From assembly GCF_020866905.1 (NCBI RefSeq), contig NZ_JAIVCC010000005.1:1-64000 (forward strand): 64,000 nucleotides of DNA, given 5' to 3'. The notes under the pieces are model-generated. The model did no database searches. It was given only the letters and a program-made list of their open reading frames with translations, and was not told the DNA's origin. Every line of letters begins with the position of its first letter. Position 1 is the first letter of the stretch. The position numbers and the translations under genes were made by a program. Shown in pieces: positions 42,077 to 51,803 of the stretch. The stretch is from Salinimicrobium sediminilitoris. Lineage in GTDB: Bacteria; Bacteroidota; Bacteroidia; Flavobacteriales; Flavobacteriaceae.

Positions 42077-43927
42077 TTATTCCACTGTAACAGACTTAGC
42101 CAAATTCCTTGGTTGGTCAACGTTTTTACCAAGCATAACTGCAATGTGGTAAGAAAGCAACTGTAAAGGAATAGTGGTCAAAAGTGGCGTAAGAGACTCA
42201 ATAGTATCGGGTACTTCGATTACATAATCTGCAAGATCACGAACACTTGTGTCACCTTCGGTCACGATCCCTATGATCTTACCCTGTCTGGATTTGATCT
42301 CCTGGATGTTACTCACCACCTTTTCATAATGTCCTTTTCTGGTAGCGATCACCACTACAGGCATCTCTTCATCTATAAGTGCAATTGGTCCGTGCTTCAT
42401 TTCGGCAGCAGGATAACCTTCAGCATGAATATAGGAGATCTCCTTGAGCTTTAAAGCTCCTTCCAGGGCAACGGGGAAGTTGAATCCACGGCCAAGGTAA
42501 AGGCAGTTACGGGCATCTTTGTATTTGAAAGCAACTTCTTTTATATGCTCGTTCCCTTCCAATGCAACTTCTATTTTCTGCGGAATTGTTTCCAATTCCT
42601 GCAGGTGCATGTGAAAATCTGTATTGGAAATAGTTCCTTTAGCTTTGGCCAGCTTGAGAGCTATGAGTGTAAGGACAGTGATTTGTGTTGTAAAAGCTTT
42701 AGTTGAAGCTACTCCAATCTCTGGCCCTGCATGAGTATAAGCACCTGCATTGGTCTCTCTTGATATTGAAGATCCCACTACGTTACAAACTCCAAAAACA
42801 AAAGCTCCTTTTTCTTTGGCTAGCTTGATGGCTGCCATAGTATCGGCCGTCTCCCCACTTTGGGAAATAGCAATAACAATATCATCTGAATTAATAATCG
42901 GATTTCTATACCTAAATTCTGAAGCATATTCTACTTCCACAGGAATTCGGGCAAGATCCTCAAAAATATATTCAGCCACGAGTCCGGCGTGCCATGAAGT
43001 TCCACAGGCGACAATTACAATCCTTTTGGCATTTAAAAAACGCTCCAGGTTGTCATCGATTCCCGCCATACGAATTAATCCTTCTTCGGCATTCAACCTT
43101 CCGCGGTAAGTATCCTTTATAGCACTTGGCTGCTCATAGATTTCCTTAAGCATGAAATGATCAAAATTGTTCTTCTCAATTTGCTCAAGGTTTAACTGTA
43201 ACTCCTGGATGTAAGGATCAACTAGGGTATCATCTTTGATCTTTCGAACTTTAACTCCTTTGGTACGTCTTACAACTGCCATCTCTCCATCTTCCAAATA
43301 AATGGCATTGTTTGTAAATTCAATGAATGGGGAAGCATCTGAAGCAATAAAATACTCATCCTCTCCAACACCTATGGCAAGCGGGCTACCCAAACGAGCC
43401 ACTACGATCTCGTTTGGTTTTTGTTTATCAAAAACAGCAATAGCGTAGGCTCCTACTGTTTGATTAAGAGCGATCTGCACTGCTTTTCCCAGCTTAACAT
43501 CTTCCTTTTTTATAACATCTTCAATAAGGTTGACCAGAACCTCAGTATCAGTATCTGATTCAAATTTGTAACCACGCTTGGTCAACTCCTTTTTAAGACT
43601 CTCATAGTTTTCAATAATCCCATTGTGAATGATCACTAGATTACCAGAATTTGACAGGTGCGGGTGCGAGTTCACGTCATTTGGCACCCCGTGAGTTGCC
43701 CACCTGGTGTGACCAATCCCCAGCGTTCCCGAAGTATTATCAAGTTCGTTTTCCATTTTTGCCTTTAGATCGGCAACCTTCCCCTTAGTCTTACTGACTT
43801 TTAAATCTTTCTCGTCATATAGTGCAATACCAGCACTGTCATATCCTCTGTACTCAAGTCTCTGAAGACCTTTTAGCACGATTGGGTAAGCCTCTCTATG
43901 GCCTATATACCCTACTATTCCACACAT
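42077..43927 (-). CDS. glmS: Glutamine-fructose-6-phosphate aminotransferase
   Basis: Makes glucosamine-6-phosphate for peptidoglycan and LPS. It is 616 aa: N-terminal glutaminase with the nucleophile Cys right after Met (MCGIVGYIG), the GHTRWATHG and NSHPH sites, then two SIS domains (about 295-435 and 465-605) with CGTSWHAG, SQSGETADT and STKAFTTQ. The C-terminus KSVTVE is canonical. It is 3 nt downstream of the DUF4270 gene. No glmS ribozyme is seen, as expected outside Firmicutes. Confidence 0.99.
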   Translation of the reverse strand: MCGIVGYIGHREAYPIVLKGLQRLEYRGYDSAGIALYDEKDLKVSKTKGKVADLKAKMENELDNTSGTLGIGHTRWATHGVPNDVNSHPHLSNSGNLVIIHNGIIENYESLKKELTKRGYKFESDTDTEVLVNLIEDVIKKEDVKLGKAVQIALNQTVGAYAIAVFDKQKPNEIVVARLGSPLAIGVGEDEYFIASDASPFIEFTNNAIYLEDGEMAVVRRTKGVKVRKIKDDTLVDPYIQELQLNLEQIEKNNFDHFMLKEIYEQPSAIKDTYRGRLNAEEGLIRMAGIDDNLERFLNAKRIVIVACGTSWHAGLVAEYIFEDLARIPVEVEYASEFRYRNPIINSDDIVIAISQSGETADTMAAIKLAKEKGAFVFGVCNVVGSSISRETNAGAYTHAGPEIGVASTKAFTTQITVLTLIALKLAKAKGTISNTDFHMHLQELETIPQKIEVALEGNEHIKEVAFKYKDARNCLYLGRGFNFPVALEGALKLKEISYIHAEGYPAAEMKHGPIALIDEEMPVVVIATRKGHYEKVVSNIQEIKSRQGKIIGIVTEGDTSVRDLADYVIEVPDTIESLTPLLTTIPLQLLSYHIAVMLGKNVDQPRNLAKSVTVE

Positions 43928-43930
43928 AAT

Positions 43931-45499
43931 CTAACTCTTTGGTTCTGTATAATAAATATTCAACTTGAGGCGCTTGTCCTCATCTTGTGCATTTGGGCCG
44001 TAAAGAACGGTTGCTTCCGGAGTGATCAAAGCACTACCGGGTACCCTTTCTACCTCAGGATTTACTGCAGGGAGCACCTTGTATGTAGAAATTAAATTAA
44101 TGTTTTGTGTTACTACCAAACCAAGTTTCACATTGGTCGAATCCCGGTTTAGAAGTTTATCGATATGGTTGGTGATCCTTATTTTATAACTAATGCCATT
44201 TCCGTTTTCATCACGGGTCAATGGCTGCAGATGACCATTATTTGATATTGAAGTTGTTTTATTGGCCTGCCCGGGAGAATCCAGGATGTAATCGGCCAAA
44301 ATCGTATTATTATCAAGGTCGTACAAATATAGCCTCTCTGCTTCATCAACATCACCTACCTCATTGCGATTGACAAAAAACTCAAGATTGGCTTCATTTA
44401 TAAGCCAGTTGTTCTCACGCAGAAACTCCAGCTCATCAGAAACTCCATCATTATCGGCATCGGGCCCGGCAAATAATTCAATTATTGCCATAGCGCCTTC
44501 ACCTCCTTTTAAATAAAGATTTTCGTCATCAAATTGTGGGGCTTCCTGTTCGAAAGTATTGACCCGCACCCCGCCAAAATTAAGTTTATAAGATCTTCTC
44601 ACCTCAACCATATCCTCAACATCACCATCCTCGTCAACATCTGTTACATCAACAATGCGTGTCTTATAATAAATGGTTATTCCCCCATCTCCCTGAAGCA
44701 AGTTAAGCAACATCATCGTGCCACCGCTGTTTACCTGATCGGCCTTTAAATAAACTCCTCTAAAGTAATTTTTGAAGCTGCTTTGATTAAGTAAAGCCGA
44801 ACTTCCCGCCTGGTCCAGGATCTTATTCTGAAAAAAGTTATTATTAAGTTTTAACCTTAGGGCAGGTGCTTTTCTCACTGTATCTGTCACCCCTGCTTCA
44901 TCTACAGGATATTCAACCGTTTCTTCCGCAGAAGGGATAAAGCTTTCATTTTCGTAAAGTGCTTCAGGATTAATATTACTCATGATCTTTGGCTCCAGAT
45001 TTGAATAATATCTCTGGGACTGCTCAAAATCTTCTTCAGGATCGAGGTCATTTAAAAAGTACCCCGATTCATAAACTGAAAGACTAATAGGAGAACTTCC
45101 GTAAATAGAATCAAGAGCATACGTCACCTCCTCATCCACCATAGTTTCATGAGAAAAATAAGGAATTGCAAGGACCACACTGTCAACTACCGGCTCTGTT
45201 CCAAAGAATGGGTTGGGAGTGGAAAGCAGCACGTTTGACAACACACTGGCTTCCTGAGTTCCAAATACCTCATCCTCATAAACCCCCAGGAGGTTAAGTG
45301 GCAAGCCATTGGTTTGTACCGGAGGAAGATCATAAGAATGAGCAGAGAGTAACGCATCGTCATATAGATCGGCATTAAATCCAGGCTCTCCAATAACACT
45401 GCTGCCTAAAGTATCAAAATCATCTTCGCAAGCAATTAGCGAAATAACAACAGCTACAACTGTTGTTATTCTCAACATTGTATTCTTTAAATTCATCAA
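43931..45499 (-). CDS. DUF4270 lipoprotein
   Basis: A 522-aa lipoprotein (Cys in VISLIACEDD, about residue 24) of the DUF4270 family, found in Bacteroidota. It opens with DDFDTLGSSVIG, the family start, and is beta-rich throughout. DGDVEDMVEVRRSY and PDADNDGVSDELEFL are Asp-rich loops that may bind calcium. It lies between the starch-synthase-like gene and glmS, all closely spaced (11 and 3 nt), an arrangement I believe to be conserved in Flavobacteria. Function unknown; probably on the outer membrane. Confidence 0.9.
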   Translation of the reverse strand: MMNLKNTMLRITTVVAVVISLIACEDDFDTLGSSVIGEPGFNADLYDDALLSAHSYDLPPVQTNGLPLNLLGVYEDEVFGTQEASVLSNVLLSTPNPFFGTEPVVDSVVLAIPYFSHETMVDEEVTYALDSIYGSSPISLSVYESGYFLNDLDPEEDFEQSQRYYSNLEPKIMSNINPEALYENESFIPSAEETVEYPVDEAGVTDTVRKAPALRLKLNNNFFQNKILDQAGSSALLNQSSFKNYFRGVYLKADQVNSGGTMMLLNLLQGDGGITIYYKTRIVDVTDVDEDGDVEDMVEVRRSYKLNFGGVRVNTFEQEAPQFDDENLYLKGGEGAMAIIELFAGPDADNDGVSDELEFLRENNWLINEANLEFFVNRNEVGDVDEAERLYLYDLDNNTILADYILDSPGQANKTTSISNNGHLQPLTRDENGNGISYKIRITNHIDKLLNRDSTNVKLGLVVTQNINLISTYKVLPAVNPEVERVPGSALITPEATVLYGPNAQDEDKRLKLNIYYTEPKS

Positions 45500-45510
45500 A
45501 TTTCTTCTAA

Positions 45511-46320
45511 TTATGATAGTACCTTGTTGGTATAGAATTCCTGATAAGCCTGGGCAAATTCTTCCCTGTTCTTATAATCGAGTACTGGCTTATCAAGCTT
45601 ACTTAAATATTTTTTTAATTCATCAGGGATATTATCTCCTGCAATAACAACAGCATCAGAATTATCTACAGCTGTTTTCATGATATTAACGTAGTTTGGC
45701 TTCTTTAAATGTTTCACCTGTTCATTTTCCAAGCCGTCAAATAATACTTTCTTATGCATTTGATTATCTAACGTACCTTCGAAGTCCTGATTGTATACCG
45801 AAGTCACAATTTTCGCCTCATTAAATAAGGGCTCATTACCATAGTAGTTGCGAAGGTAAAGTGGCAGTAAGGAAGACAACCACCCGTTCACATGAATAAT
45901 ATCCGGTGACCAGTTGAGTTTTTTCACTGTCTCGATGACCCCTTTTGCAAAGAAAATGGCTCTTTCATCATTATCGGGAAAAAGATTCCCCTCTTCATCT
46001 GTAAGGGTAGCTTTTCTTTTAAAATAATCCTCATTATCTATAAAATACACCTGCATCCTTTCTTTTGGAATTGACGCTACCTTTATTATAAGTGGCATAT
46101 CCAGGTCATTAATAACCAGGTTCATACCAGACAACCTTATAACTTCATGAAGCTGATGCCTCCTTTCATTTATGTTCCCAAAACGCGGCATAAAAATGCG
46201 GATTTGTCCACCCTGGTTATTAACCATTCTGGGGGCTTCAAAAGACATAGATGAAATTTCTGTTTCGGGTAAGTAGGGAATAACTTCAGATGATACGTAC
46301 AATATCCTCTTATCTTTCAT
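45511..46320 (-). CDS. Starch/glycogen synthase-like protein, N-terminal GT5 domain only
   Basis: A 269-aa protein similar to the N-terminal Rossmann half of GT5 glycogen synthases: ILYVSSEVIPYLPETEI, FMPRFGNINERRHQLHEV, VYFIDNEDYF, DDERAIFFAKGVIE and WSPDIIHVNGWLSSLLPLYLR. The second GT-B half, with the nucleotide-sugar site, is absent; normal enzymes have about 470 aa. The KTGGL-type loop of glycogen synthase is not seen in the first strand. It may be a regulator or an enzyme with another activity. It is divergent from panC. Confidence 0.85.
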   Translation of the reverse strand: MKDKRILYVSSEVIPYLPETEISSMSFEAPRMVNNQGGQIRIFMPRFGNINERRHQLHEVIRLSGMNLVINDLDMPLIIKVASIPKERMQVYFIDNEDYFKRKATLTDEEGNLFPDNDERAIFFAKGVIETVKKLNWSPDIIHVNGWLSSLLPLYLRNYYGNEPLFNEAKIVTSVYNQDFEGTLDNQMHKKVLFDGLENEQVKHLKKPNYVNIMKTAVDNSDAVVIAGDNIPDELKKYLSKLDKPVLDYKNREEFAQAYQEFYTNKVLS

Positions 46321-46357
46321 AGGATCACTTTAAATGCTGTTGTAAAATAAAAACAAG

Positions 46358-46365
46358 CAAAAATA
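46358..46365 (-). promoter_or_regulatory. Promoter -7 box of the starch-synthase-like/DUF4270/glmS operon
   Basis: Minus-strand TATTTTTG matches TAnnTTTG, 38 nt before the ATG at 46320. Confidence 0.5.
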
Positions 46366-46396
46366 CAAAATTTTATGCAGATTGCCAGTATTATAT

Positions 46397-46404
46397 TAAG
46401 TTTG
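46397..46404 (+). promoter_or_regulatory. Promoter -7 box of panCD
   Basis: TAAGTTTG matches TAnnTTTG, 24 nt before the panC ATG. TATG lies 19 nt upstream as a near-match to TTTG. Confidence 0.55.
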
Positions 46405-46427
46405 CAGGCCCTTAATTTTAGAATAAG

Positions 46428-47276
46428 ATGCAGATTTTAAAGGAGAAGGAAGCTCTAAAAAAGCAAATTAGAGCTCTCAAAAATGACCAGCAGAGCATAG
46501 GCTTTGTACCTACAATGGGTGCATTACACGAGGGCCACCTCTCTTTGATTAAACAAGCTCTTTCTACCTGCGATAAAGTAGTAGTGAGTATTTTCGTCAA
46601 CCCCACGCAATTTGACAATCAGGACGATCTTCAAAAATATCCACGCACCCTGGATAAGGATGTAGAGCAAATTAAAAAAATAAGTGAAGAAGTTATTGTC
46701 TTTTCCCCTCCTGCGTCTGAGATGTATGGTGACACTGTTTCTTCGGAAGAGTTTTCTTTTGACGGGTTGGAACATCAAATGGAAGGGAGATTTCGAGAGG
46801 GGCATTTTAACGGGGTAGGCACCATTGTAAAAAGGCTTTTTGAAATGGTTGAGCCCGATAAAGCCTTTTTTGGTGAAAAGGATTACCAGCAGTTACAGAT
46901 CATTAAAAAACTGGTGGAAAAGCAGAGCCTGAATGTTGAGGTGATTGGCTGCCCAATTTTTCGGGAGACCAATGGATTGGCAAGAAGCTCTCGCAATGAA
47001 AGGTTGAGCCCGAAGGAGCGACAAACAGCTGCTTTCATTTATGAAATCCTGCAACAGGTAAAGGACGAATTTGGCACAAAAAGTGCAAAGGAGATAAGCA
47101 CCTGGGTGGCAGAAAGATTTAAATCACAACCCTCCCTGGTCCTTGAGTATTTCGAAATAGCCAATGCAGATGACCTGGTGAGTATTCAGGAAGAAGACAG
47201 GAGTAAAAAGTATCGTGCCTTTATTGCCGCGTATTCAGGCGATATCAGGTTAATAGATAATATAGCTTTAAATTAA
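46428..47276 (+). CDS. panC: Pantothenate synthetase
   Basis: Joins pantoate and beta-alanine with ATP. It is 282 aa. [14 protein letters not shown] holds the first HxGH motif, [18 protein letters not shown] the pantoate site, and [13 protein letters not shown] plus [11 protein letters not shown] the KMSKS-like region. It forms an operon with panD 4 nt downstream, giving both branches of the last steps to pantothenate. Confidence 0.98.
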   Translation: MQILKEKEALKKQIRALKNDQQSIGFVPTMGALHEGHLSLIKQALSTCDKVVVSIFVNPTQFDNQDDLQKYPRTLDKDVEQIKKISEEVIVFSPPASEMYGDTVSSEEFSFDGLEHQMEGRFREGHFNGVGTIVKRLFEMVEPDKAFFGEKDYQQLQIIKKLVEKQSLNVEVIGCPIFRETNGLARSSRNERLSPKERQTAAFIYEILQQVKDEFGTKSAKEISTWVAERFKSQPSLVLEYFEIANADDLVSIQEEDRSKKYRAFIAAYSGDIRLIDNIALN

Positions 47277-47280
47277 CAGT

Positions 47281-47631
47281 ATGCAAATCCACGTTGTAAA
47301 ATCAAAAATTCATCGCGTAAAAGTAACCGGAGCAGACCTCAACTACATCGGCAGTATTACTATTGATGAAGATCTTATGGATGCGGCCAATATTATTGAA
47401 GGTGAAAAAGTGCAGATCGTTAACAACAACAATGGTGAAAGACTTGAAACTTATGCCATCCCTGGGCCACGCAACAGCGGGGAAATCACCCTTAATGGCG
47501 CTGCAGCCCGCAAAGTGGCAAAAGGAGACATCTTGATCCTTATCACATATGCTATTATGGAACTGGAAGAAGCAAAAAATTTTAAGCCATCCCTCGTTTT
47601 CCCAAACGAAGAAACCAATCTCCTCAATTAA
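47281..47631 (+). CDS. panD: Aspartate 1-decarboxylase
   Basis: Pyruvoyl enzyme making beta-alanine from aspartate. It is 116 aa. Self-cleavage occurs between Gly24 and Ser25 (YIGSITID). [25 protein letters not shown] is the family core. It lies directly after panC and 3 nt before the YbhN-like gene. Confidence 0.98.
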   Translation: MQIHVVKSKIHRVKVTGADLNYIGSITIDEDLMDAANIIEGEKVQIVNNNNGERLETYAIPGPRNSGEITLNGAAARKVAKGDILILITYAIMELEEAKNFKPSLVFPNEETNLLN

Positions 47632-47634
47632 ATC

Positions 47635-48600
47635 TTGAAGAAAAAGCTTTTAAAGTTTTCAAAAACTTTTCTCCCCCTGTTGTTGGGGATTTTTCTTATT
47701 TGGTACTCTCTTAGCAGTGCAACTCCCGCCGAACGTGAGGAACTGTGGAATAATATTCTTCTTGCCGACCTAAAATGGGTTTTCTTAAGCGTTTTTTGTG
47801 GAATACTATCTCATCTTTCACGAGCATATCGCTGGAAGTATTTACTGGAGCCGCTGGGATACCAACCCCGCCTGGCCAACAGTTTTATGGCCGTAATGGG
47901 AGGATATTTGGCAAACCTGGGGGTACCAAGATCCGGGGAAGTATTAAGAGGTGCAACAATTTCTACTTATGAAAACGTCCCCTTCGATAAGGCCTTTGGT
48001 ACTATAGTTTCTGAAAGAATTGCCGACCTTGCAATGGTCCTACTTATAACAACTTTTGGATTTCTTATCCAAACTGAAGGCTTGGTCACTTATTTTCAGG
48101 ATAATGACATCAATCCATTTATTTCCATTGGGATTTTCATTCTCCTGGTAATTTTAGGGGTTACCCTTCTCAACCTGGTAAGACGATCGGGTCACCCATT
48201 TATGATAAAAATAAAAGATTTCGCCCGGGGTTTATTAGAAGGTATGCGCAGCATCGTGAGGATGAAAAAGAAAAAAGAATTTATTCTCCACACTATCTTC
48301 ATCTGGACTATGTATTTGTTGATGTTCTACCTTATAAAATTTGCAATTCCCGAAACGAACTCTCTATCGATAGCAGGGTTCATGGCTGCATTTATAGTGG
48401 GAACATTTGCCATTACCACCACAAATGGTGGCATAGGCGTCTACCCTATTGCAATGGGTGCTGTACTGTTGCTTTTTGGTATAAATCAACAGGCAGGAGA
48501 GGCATTTGGATGGATCATGTGGGGCTCTCAAACCTTGATGGTAGTGATCCTCGGGGGGCTTTCCTTCTTAATTCTCCCCATTTATAACCAAAAGAAATAA
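47635..48600 (+). CDS. YbhN/UPF0104-type membrane protein (lysylphosphatidylglycerol synthase TM-like)
   Basis: A 321-aa membrane protein with about eight helices, of the family that includes the flippase half of MprF. Typical phrases are SHLSRAYRWKYLLEPLGY, GYLANLGVPRSGEVLRGATIS, GTIVSERIADLAMVL and ATTNGGIGVYPIAMGAVL. The soluble lysyl-transferase half of MprF is missing, so lipid modification is not expected. The start is TTG, 3 nt after panD; no ATG is near. Its link to pantothenate synthesis is positional only. Confidence 0.9.
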   Translation: MKKKLLKFSKTFLPLLLGIFLIWYSLSSATPAEREELWNNILLADLKWVFLSVFCGILSHLSRAYRWKYLLEPLGYQPRLANSFMAVMGGYLANLGVPRSGEVLRGATISTYENVPFDKAFGTIVSERIADLAMVLLITTFGFLIQTEGLVTYFQDNDINPFISIGIFILLVILGVTLLNLVRRSGHPFMIKIKDFARGLLEGMRSIVRMKKKKEFILHTIFIWTMYLLMFYLIKFAIPETNSLSIAGFMAAFIVGTFAITTTNGGIGVYPIAMGAVLLLFGINQQAGEAFGWIMWGSQTLMVVILGGLSFLILPIYNQKK

Positions 48601-48635
48601 TATTTATATTGCTTTAGGAAAAAAACCTATTGCAT

Positions 48636-49781
48636 ATGAAGAAATTATACTTATTTATCCTCTTTTTTTTAGCTGTACAGTTAAGTTTTTCTCAAATTAT
48701 TTACAAGACGATTAACTCTTCGAAACTGGGAAATAATCGGGAACTGAAGATCCAATTACCCAGGGACTACGATCAAAATACAGGTAAAAAATATCCGGTG
48801 ATCATTGTTCTCGACGGCGACTATCTCTTTGAGCCAATGGCAGGAAATGTTGATTATTACTCCTATTGGGATGAAATACCCGAATCTATAGTAGTAGGGG
48901 TGAACCAGGTGCGCACTAGGAATGATGATTGCCTTTATAACCCCAATACTTTTCTTCCGGAAAAAAAAGGAGCCCAGTTCTTCGAATTTCTTGGAATGGA
49001 GTTACTTCCTTTTATTGACAACACCTACCGCACATCCAAATTCGTTGCTATTGCAGGTCACGATTATACCTCGAATTTCATCAACTACTACCTTTTTAAA
49101 CCCGATCCGCTTTTCCACGCCTATATCAACCTAAGTCCCGATCTGGCTCCCGAAATGAGCAACAGGCTTGTTGAAGCACTTTCAACCGCCGAAGCTCCCC
49201 GATGGTTCTACCTGGCTACCGGTTCAAATGATGTCCCCAACCTAAAAAAGAACATCAGGGCACTGGACCAACAACTTTCCCAGGTAGAAAATCCAGATTT
49301 TCATTATCGTTTTGATGATTTTGATGCCGCCACTCATTACACCCTTATTGGGAACGCACTGCCGAGAGCCCTGGAACATATTTTTTTGACCTACAAACCA
49401 ATAAGTCTTAAGGAATATGATGAACTGGTCATAATGGATGACTCTGCCTTTGATTATCTAATAGAAAAATACGAGGTAATCAATAACAATTTTGGTGTTG
49501 AAAAGCTGGTTAGAATCAATGACTTTCTAGCAGTTGGAAAGGCACTGGAATACCGGGAAAGATGGGATGACCTAGAAAGACTGGGTAATCTTGCACAAAA
49601 ACAGTACCCGCACATGGCCCTGGGGGATTATTATCTCGCCCGTTCCTATGAAGCTAACGGAAGACCAAAAAAAGCCATGAAAACATACCAGAGTGCCTAC
49701 GGCAAAGAAGAGGTTGCCTTTGTTACAATTGATTTTATGCTCAAAAAAGCTGACTTAATTAAACAGGATTTCGGTTATTAG
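48636..49781 (+). CDS. Secreted esterase-D-like alpha/beta hydrolase fold, nucleophile missing
   Basis: A 381-aa secreted protein (signal peptide to about residue 20). Residues 25-255 match putative esterases of the IroE/FrsA-like type (RELKIQLPRDYDQNTGKKYPVIIVLDGDYLF). The nucleophile elbow, normally G-H-S-x-G, reads GHDYT at 141-145, so the catalytic Ser is Asp143. A late His may remain in ATHYTL. Residues 290-381 are helical and TPR-like (ALGDYYLARSYEANGRPKKAMKTYQ). I start at ATG 48636, not the TTG two codons before. Probably a non-enzymatic or altered member. Confidence 0.85.
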   Translation: MKKLYLFILFFLAVQLSFSQIIYKTINSSKLGNNRELKIQLPRDYDQNTGKKYPVIIVLDGDYLFEPMAGNVDYYSYWDEIPESIVVGVNQVRTRNDDCLYNPNTFLPEKKGAQFFEFLGMELLPFIDNTYRTSKFVAIAGHDYTSNFINYYLFKPDPLFHAYINLSPDLAPEMSNRLVEALSTAEAPRWFYLATGSNDVPNLKKNIRALDQQLSQVENPDFHYRFDDFDAATHYTLIGNALPRALEHIFLTYKPISLKEYDELVIMDDSAFDYLIEKYEVINNNFGVEKLVRINDFLAVGKALEYRERWDDLERLGNLAQKQYPHMALGDYYLARSYEANGRPKKAMKTYQSAYGKEEVAFVTIDFMLKKADLIKQDFGY

Positions 49782-49805
49782 CAGCTCATTTGAAGTAACT
49801 CCCTA

Positions 49806-51170
49806 ATGGCAAAACCGAAGACCCTGTATTACTGTCAAAATTGTGGTGCGCAGCACAGCAAATGGCAAGGCCAGTGCAATTCCTGCCGCGAATGGAATAC
49901 ACTTGTCGAAGAAGTGATCCAAAAAACCGAGAAAAAACCCTGGAACAGCGAGGCAGCTCCAGACCTTCGGAAAACATCAAAACCGCTTCTAATTTCAGAA
50001 ATTGAAGTTTCTAAAGAGGAGCGGCTTAAGACTAACAATCTGGAACTCGACCGGGTTTTAGGGGGCGGAATAGTTCCGGGCTCCCTTACCCTTCTCGGCG
50101 GGGAACCGGGAATTGGAAAAAGCACACTTCTGCTTCAAATCTCCCTTAATTTGGCCTATAGGACACTTTATGTGTCAGGTGAGGAGAGCCAGCAACAAAT
50201 TAAGATGCGGGCACAGAGAATTAATCCAAATTCCGATAAGTGCTTTATTCTGACCGAAACGAAGACTCAGAATATATTTCAGCAAATAGAAAAACTGGAA
50301 CCTGAGATTGTCATTATTGATTCTATCCAAACCCTTCAAACCGACTATATTGAGAGCGGGCCGGGCAGCATTTCACAAATAAGGGAATGCACGGCCGAAC
50401 TTATCAAGTTCGCAAAAGAAACCGCCACTCCCGTTATCCTCATAGGCCATATCACCAAGGAAGGAAGTATTGCGGGACCAAAAGTTCTGGAACATATGGT
50501 AGACACGGTGCTTCAGTTTGAAGGAGATCGAAACCATGTCTACAGGATCCTAAGAGCTCATAAGAACCGTTTTGGCTCCACAAATGAGCTGGGTATCTAT
50601 GAAATGCAGGGCAACGGACTTCGGGAAGTGAGCAATCCTTCAGAAATTCTGATATCAAAAAATGTAGAAGATCTTAGTGGTACAGCCATCGCTGCAACGC
50701 TGGAAGGGATGCGGCCACTCATGATCGAGGTACAGGCCCTGGTAAGCTCTGCGGTTTACGGCACTCCACAGCGATCGGCTACCGGTTATAATGCCAAGCG
50801 GCTCAACATGCTGCTGGCCGTTCTTGAGAAGAGAGCAGGGTTTAGACTGGGCGCAAAAGATGTATTTTTAAATATTACCGGCGGAATTTCTGTAGATGAT
50901 CCCGCACTTGATCTTGCCGTAGTGGCAGCCATACTCTCCTCCAACGAAGACATTGCAGTACCCAAAGACATTAGTTTTGCTGCCGAAATTGGACTGGCCG
51001 GCGAAATAAGACCGGTTACCCGGGTGGAACAGCGCATTCTGGAGGCAGAAAAATTAGGTTTTAGCAGCATAGTGGTTTCTGCTCAAAATAAGTTTCCGAA
51101 AAATAACTTTGGAATAAATATTCAGAAAGTATCAAAAATAGAAGACGTGGTAAGTTATTTATTTGGGTAA
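49806..51170 (+). CDS. radA: DNA repair protein RadA
   Basis: A 454-aa RecA-like branch-migration helicase. The N-terminal zinc finger uses Cys10, Cys13, Cys24 and Cys27; Walker A GIGKST is at 102-107; the RadA motif is KNRFG; and the C-terminal Lon-like domain starts near residue 280 (VQALVSSAVYGTPQRSATGYNAKRLNMLLAVLEKRAG). All motifs are intact. Confidence 0.98.
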   Translation: MAKPKTLYYCQNCGAQHSKWQGQCNSCREWNTLVEEVIQKTEKKPWNSEAAPDLRKTSKPLLISEIEVSKEERLKTNNLELDRVLGGGIVPGSLTLLGGEPGIGKSTLLLQISLNLAYRTLYVSGEESQQQIKMRAQRINPNSDKCFILTETKTQNIFQQIEKLEPEIVIIDSIQTLQTDYIESGPGSISQIRECTAELIKFAKETATPVILIGHITKEGSIAGPKVLEHMVDTVLQFEGDRNHVYRILRAHKNRFGSTNELGIYEMQGNGLREVSNPSEILISKNVEDLSGTAIAATLEGMRPLMIEVQALVSSAVYGTPQRSATGYNAKRLNMLLAVLEKRAGFRLGAKDVFLNITGGISVDDPALDLAVVAAILSSNEDIAVPKDISFAAEIGLAGEIRPVTRVEQRILEAEKLGFSSIVVSAQNKFPKNNFGINIQKVSKIEDVVSYLFG

Positions 51171-51205
51171 AGGAGCCATATCTTCACCTTTAAAATTTAG
51201 AAGAA

Positions 51206-51730
51206 ATGTCCGCCAAAAATGTCATTTTAGAAAAGCTTTCTCCAAAAGACCTTCAGGAGCTTAAGGAACTAAGCAGGAAAACATTCACCGATGCCTTTGG
51301 TGCCGACAATAATCCAAATGATCTCGAAGCCTATCTAAATTCTGCTTTTGGCGAAGAGAATTTACGCCTGGAGTTGTTGAATCCGCTTTCAGAGTTTTAC
51401 TTCGGAAAAATTGAAGGTGAGACTGTGGGTTATTTTAAGATCAATCTTGGAGATGCACAAACAGATTTCCGGGAAGAAGACGCGATGGAACTGGAGCGAC
51501 TTTATGTAAAGAAGGCTTTTCAGAATCAAGAGATTGGGCAAAAGATGTTGGATGAGGTGATAGAAATGGCTGTACAGCGAAAAATGAGATACCTCTGGCT
51601 TGGAGTCTGGGAGAAAAATATCAGGGCGATCAACTTCTATTTAAGGAATAATTTTAAACACAGTGGCACACATCCTTATATGGTAGGCAATGATAAGCAA
51701 ACCGATAAGATCATGAAGCTCTTCCTGTAA
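51206..51730 (+). CDS. GNAT-family N-acetyltransferase
   Basis: A 174-aa acetyltransferase. MELERLYVKKAFQNQEIGQKMLDEVIEMA contains motif A (QxxGxG/A-like Q-N-Q-E-I-G-Q-K), and YLWLGVWEKNIRAINFYLRNNFKHSGTHPY is the typical end, as in spermidine and small-molecule acetyltransferases of the PaiA type. The substrate is unknown. Its codons 3-8 contain the recurring CCAAAAATGTCATTTT motif, and a full copy of the palindrome lies after its stop at 51738-51758. Confidence 0.92.
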   Translation: MSAKNVILEKLSPKDLQELKELSRKTFTDAFGADNNPNDLEAYLNSAFGEENLRLELLNPLSEFYFGKIEGETVGYFKINLGDAQTDFREEDAMELERLYVKKAFQNQEIGQKMLDEVIEMAVQRKMRYLWLGVWEKNIRAINFYLRNNFKHSGTHPYMVGNDKQTDKIMKLFL

Positions 51731-51737
51731 AAAACCT

Positions 51738-51758
51738 TCCAAAAAGGCCATTTTTGGA
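51738..51758. repeat. CCAAAAA-N4-TTTTTGG palindrome after the GNAT gene
   Basis: TCCAAAAAGGCCATTTTTGG followed by A, nearly perfect palindrome, 8 nt past the stop. It lacks a T-run. One of the intergenic copies of the recurring motif. Confidence 0.5.
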
Positions 51759-51803
51759 CCTCATCCTACCGCTAATTGGCACAATTTCTGCTTTTTAGCT
51801 GGC

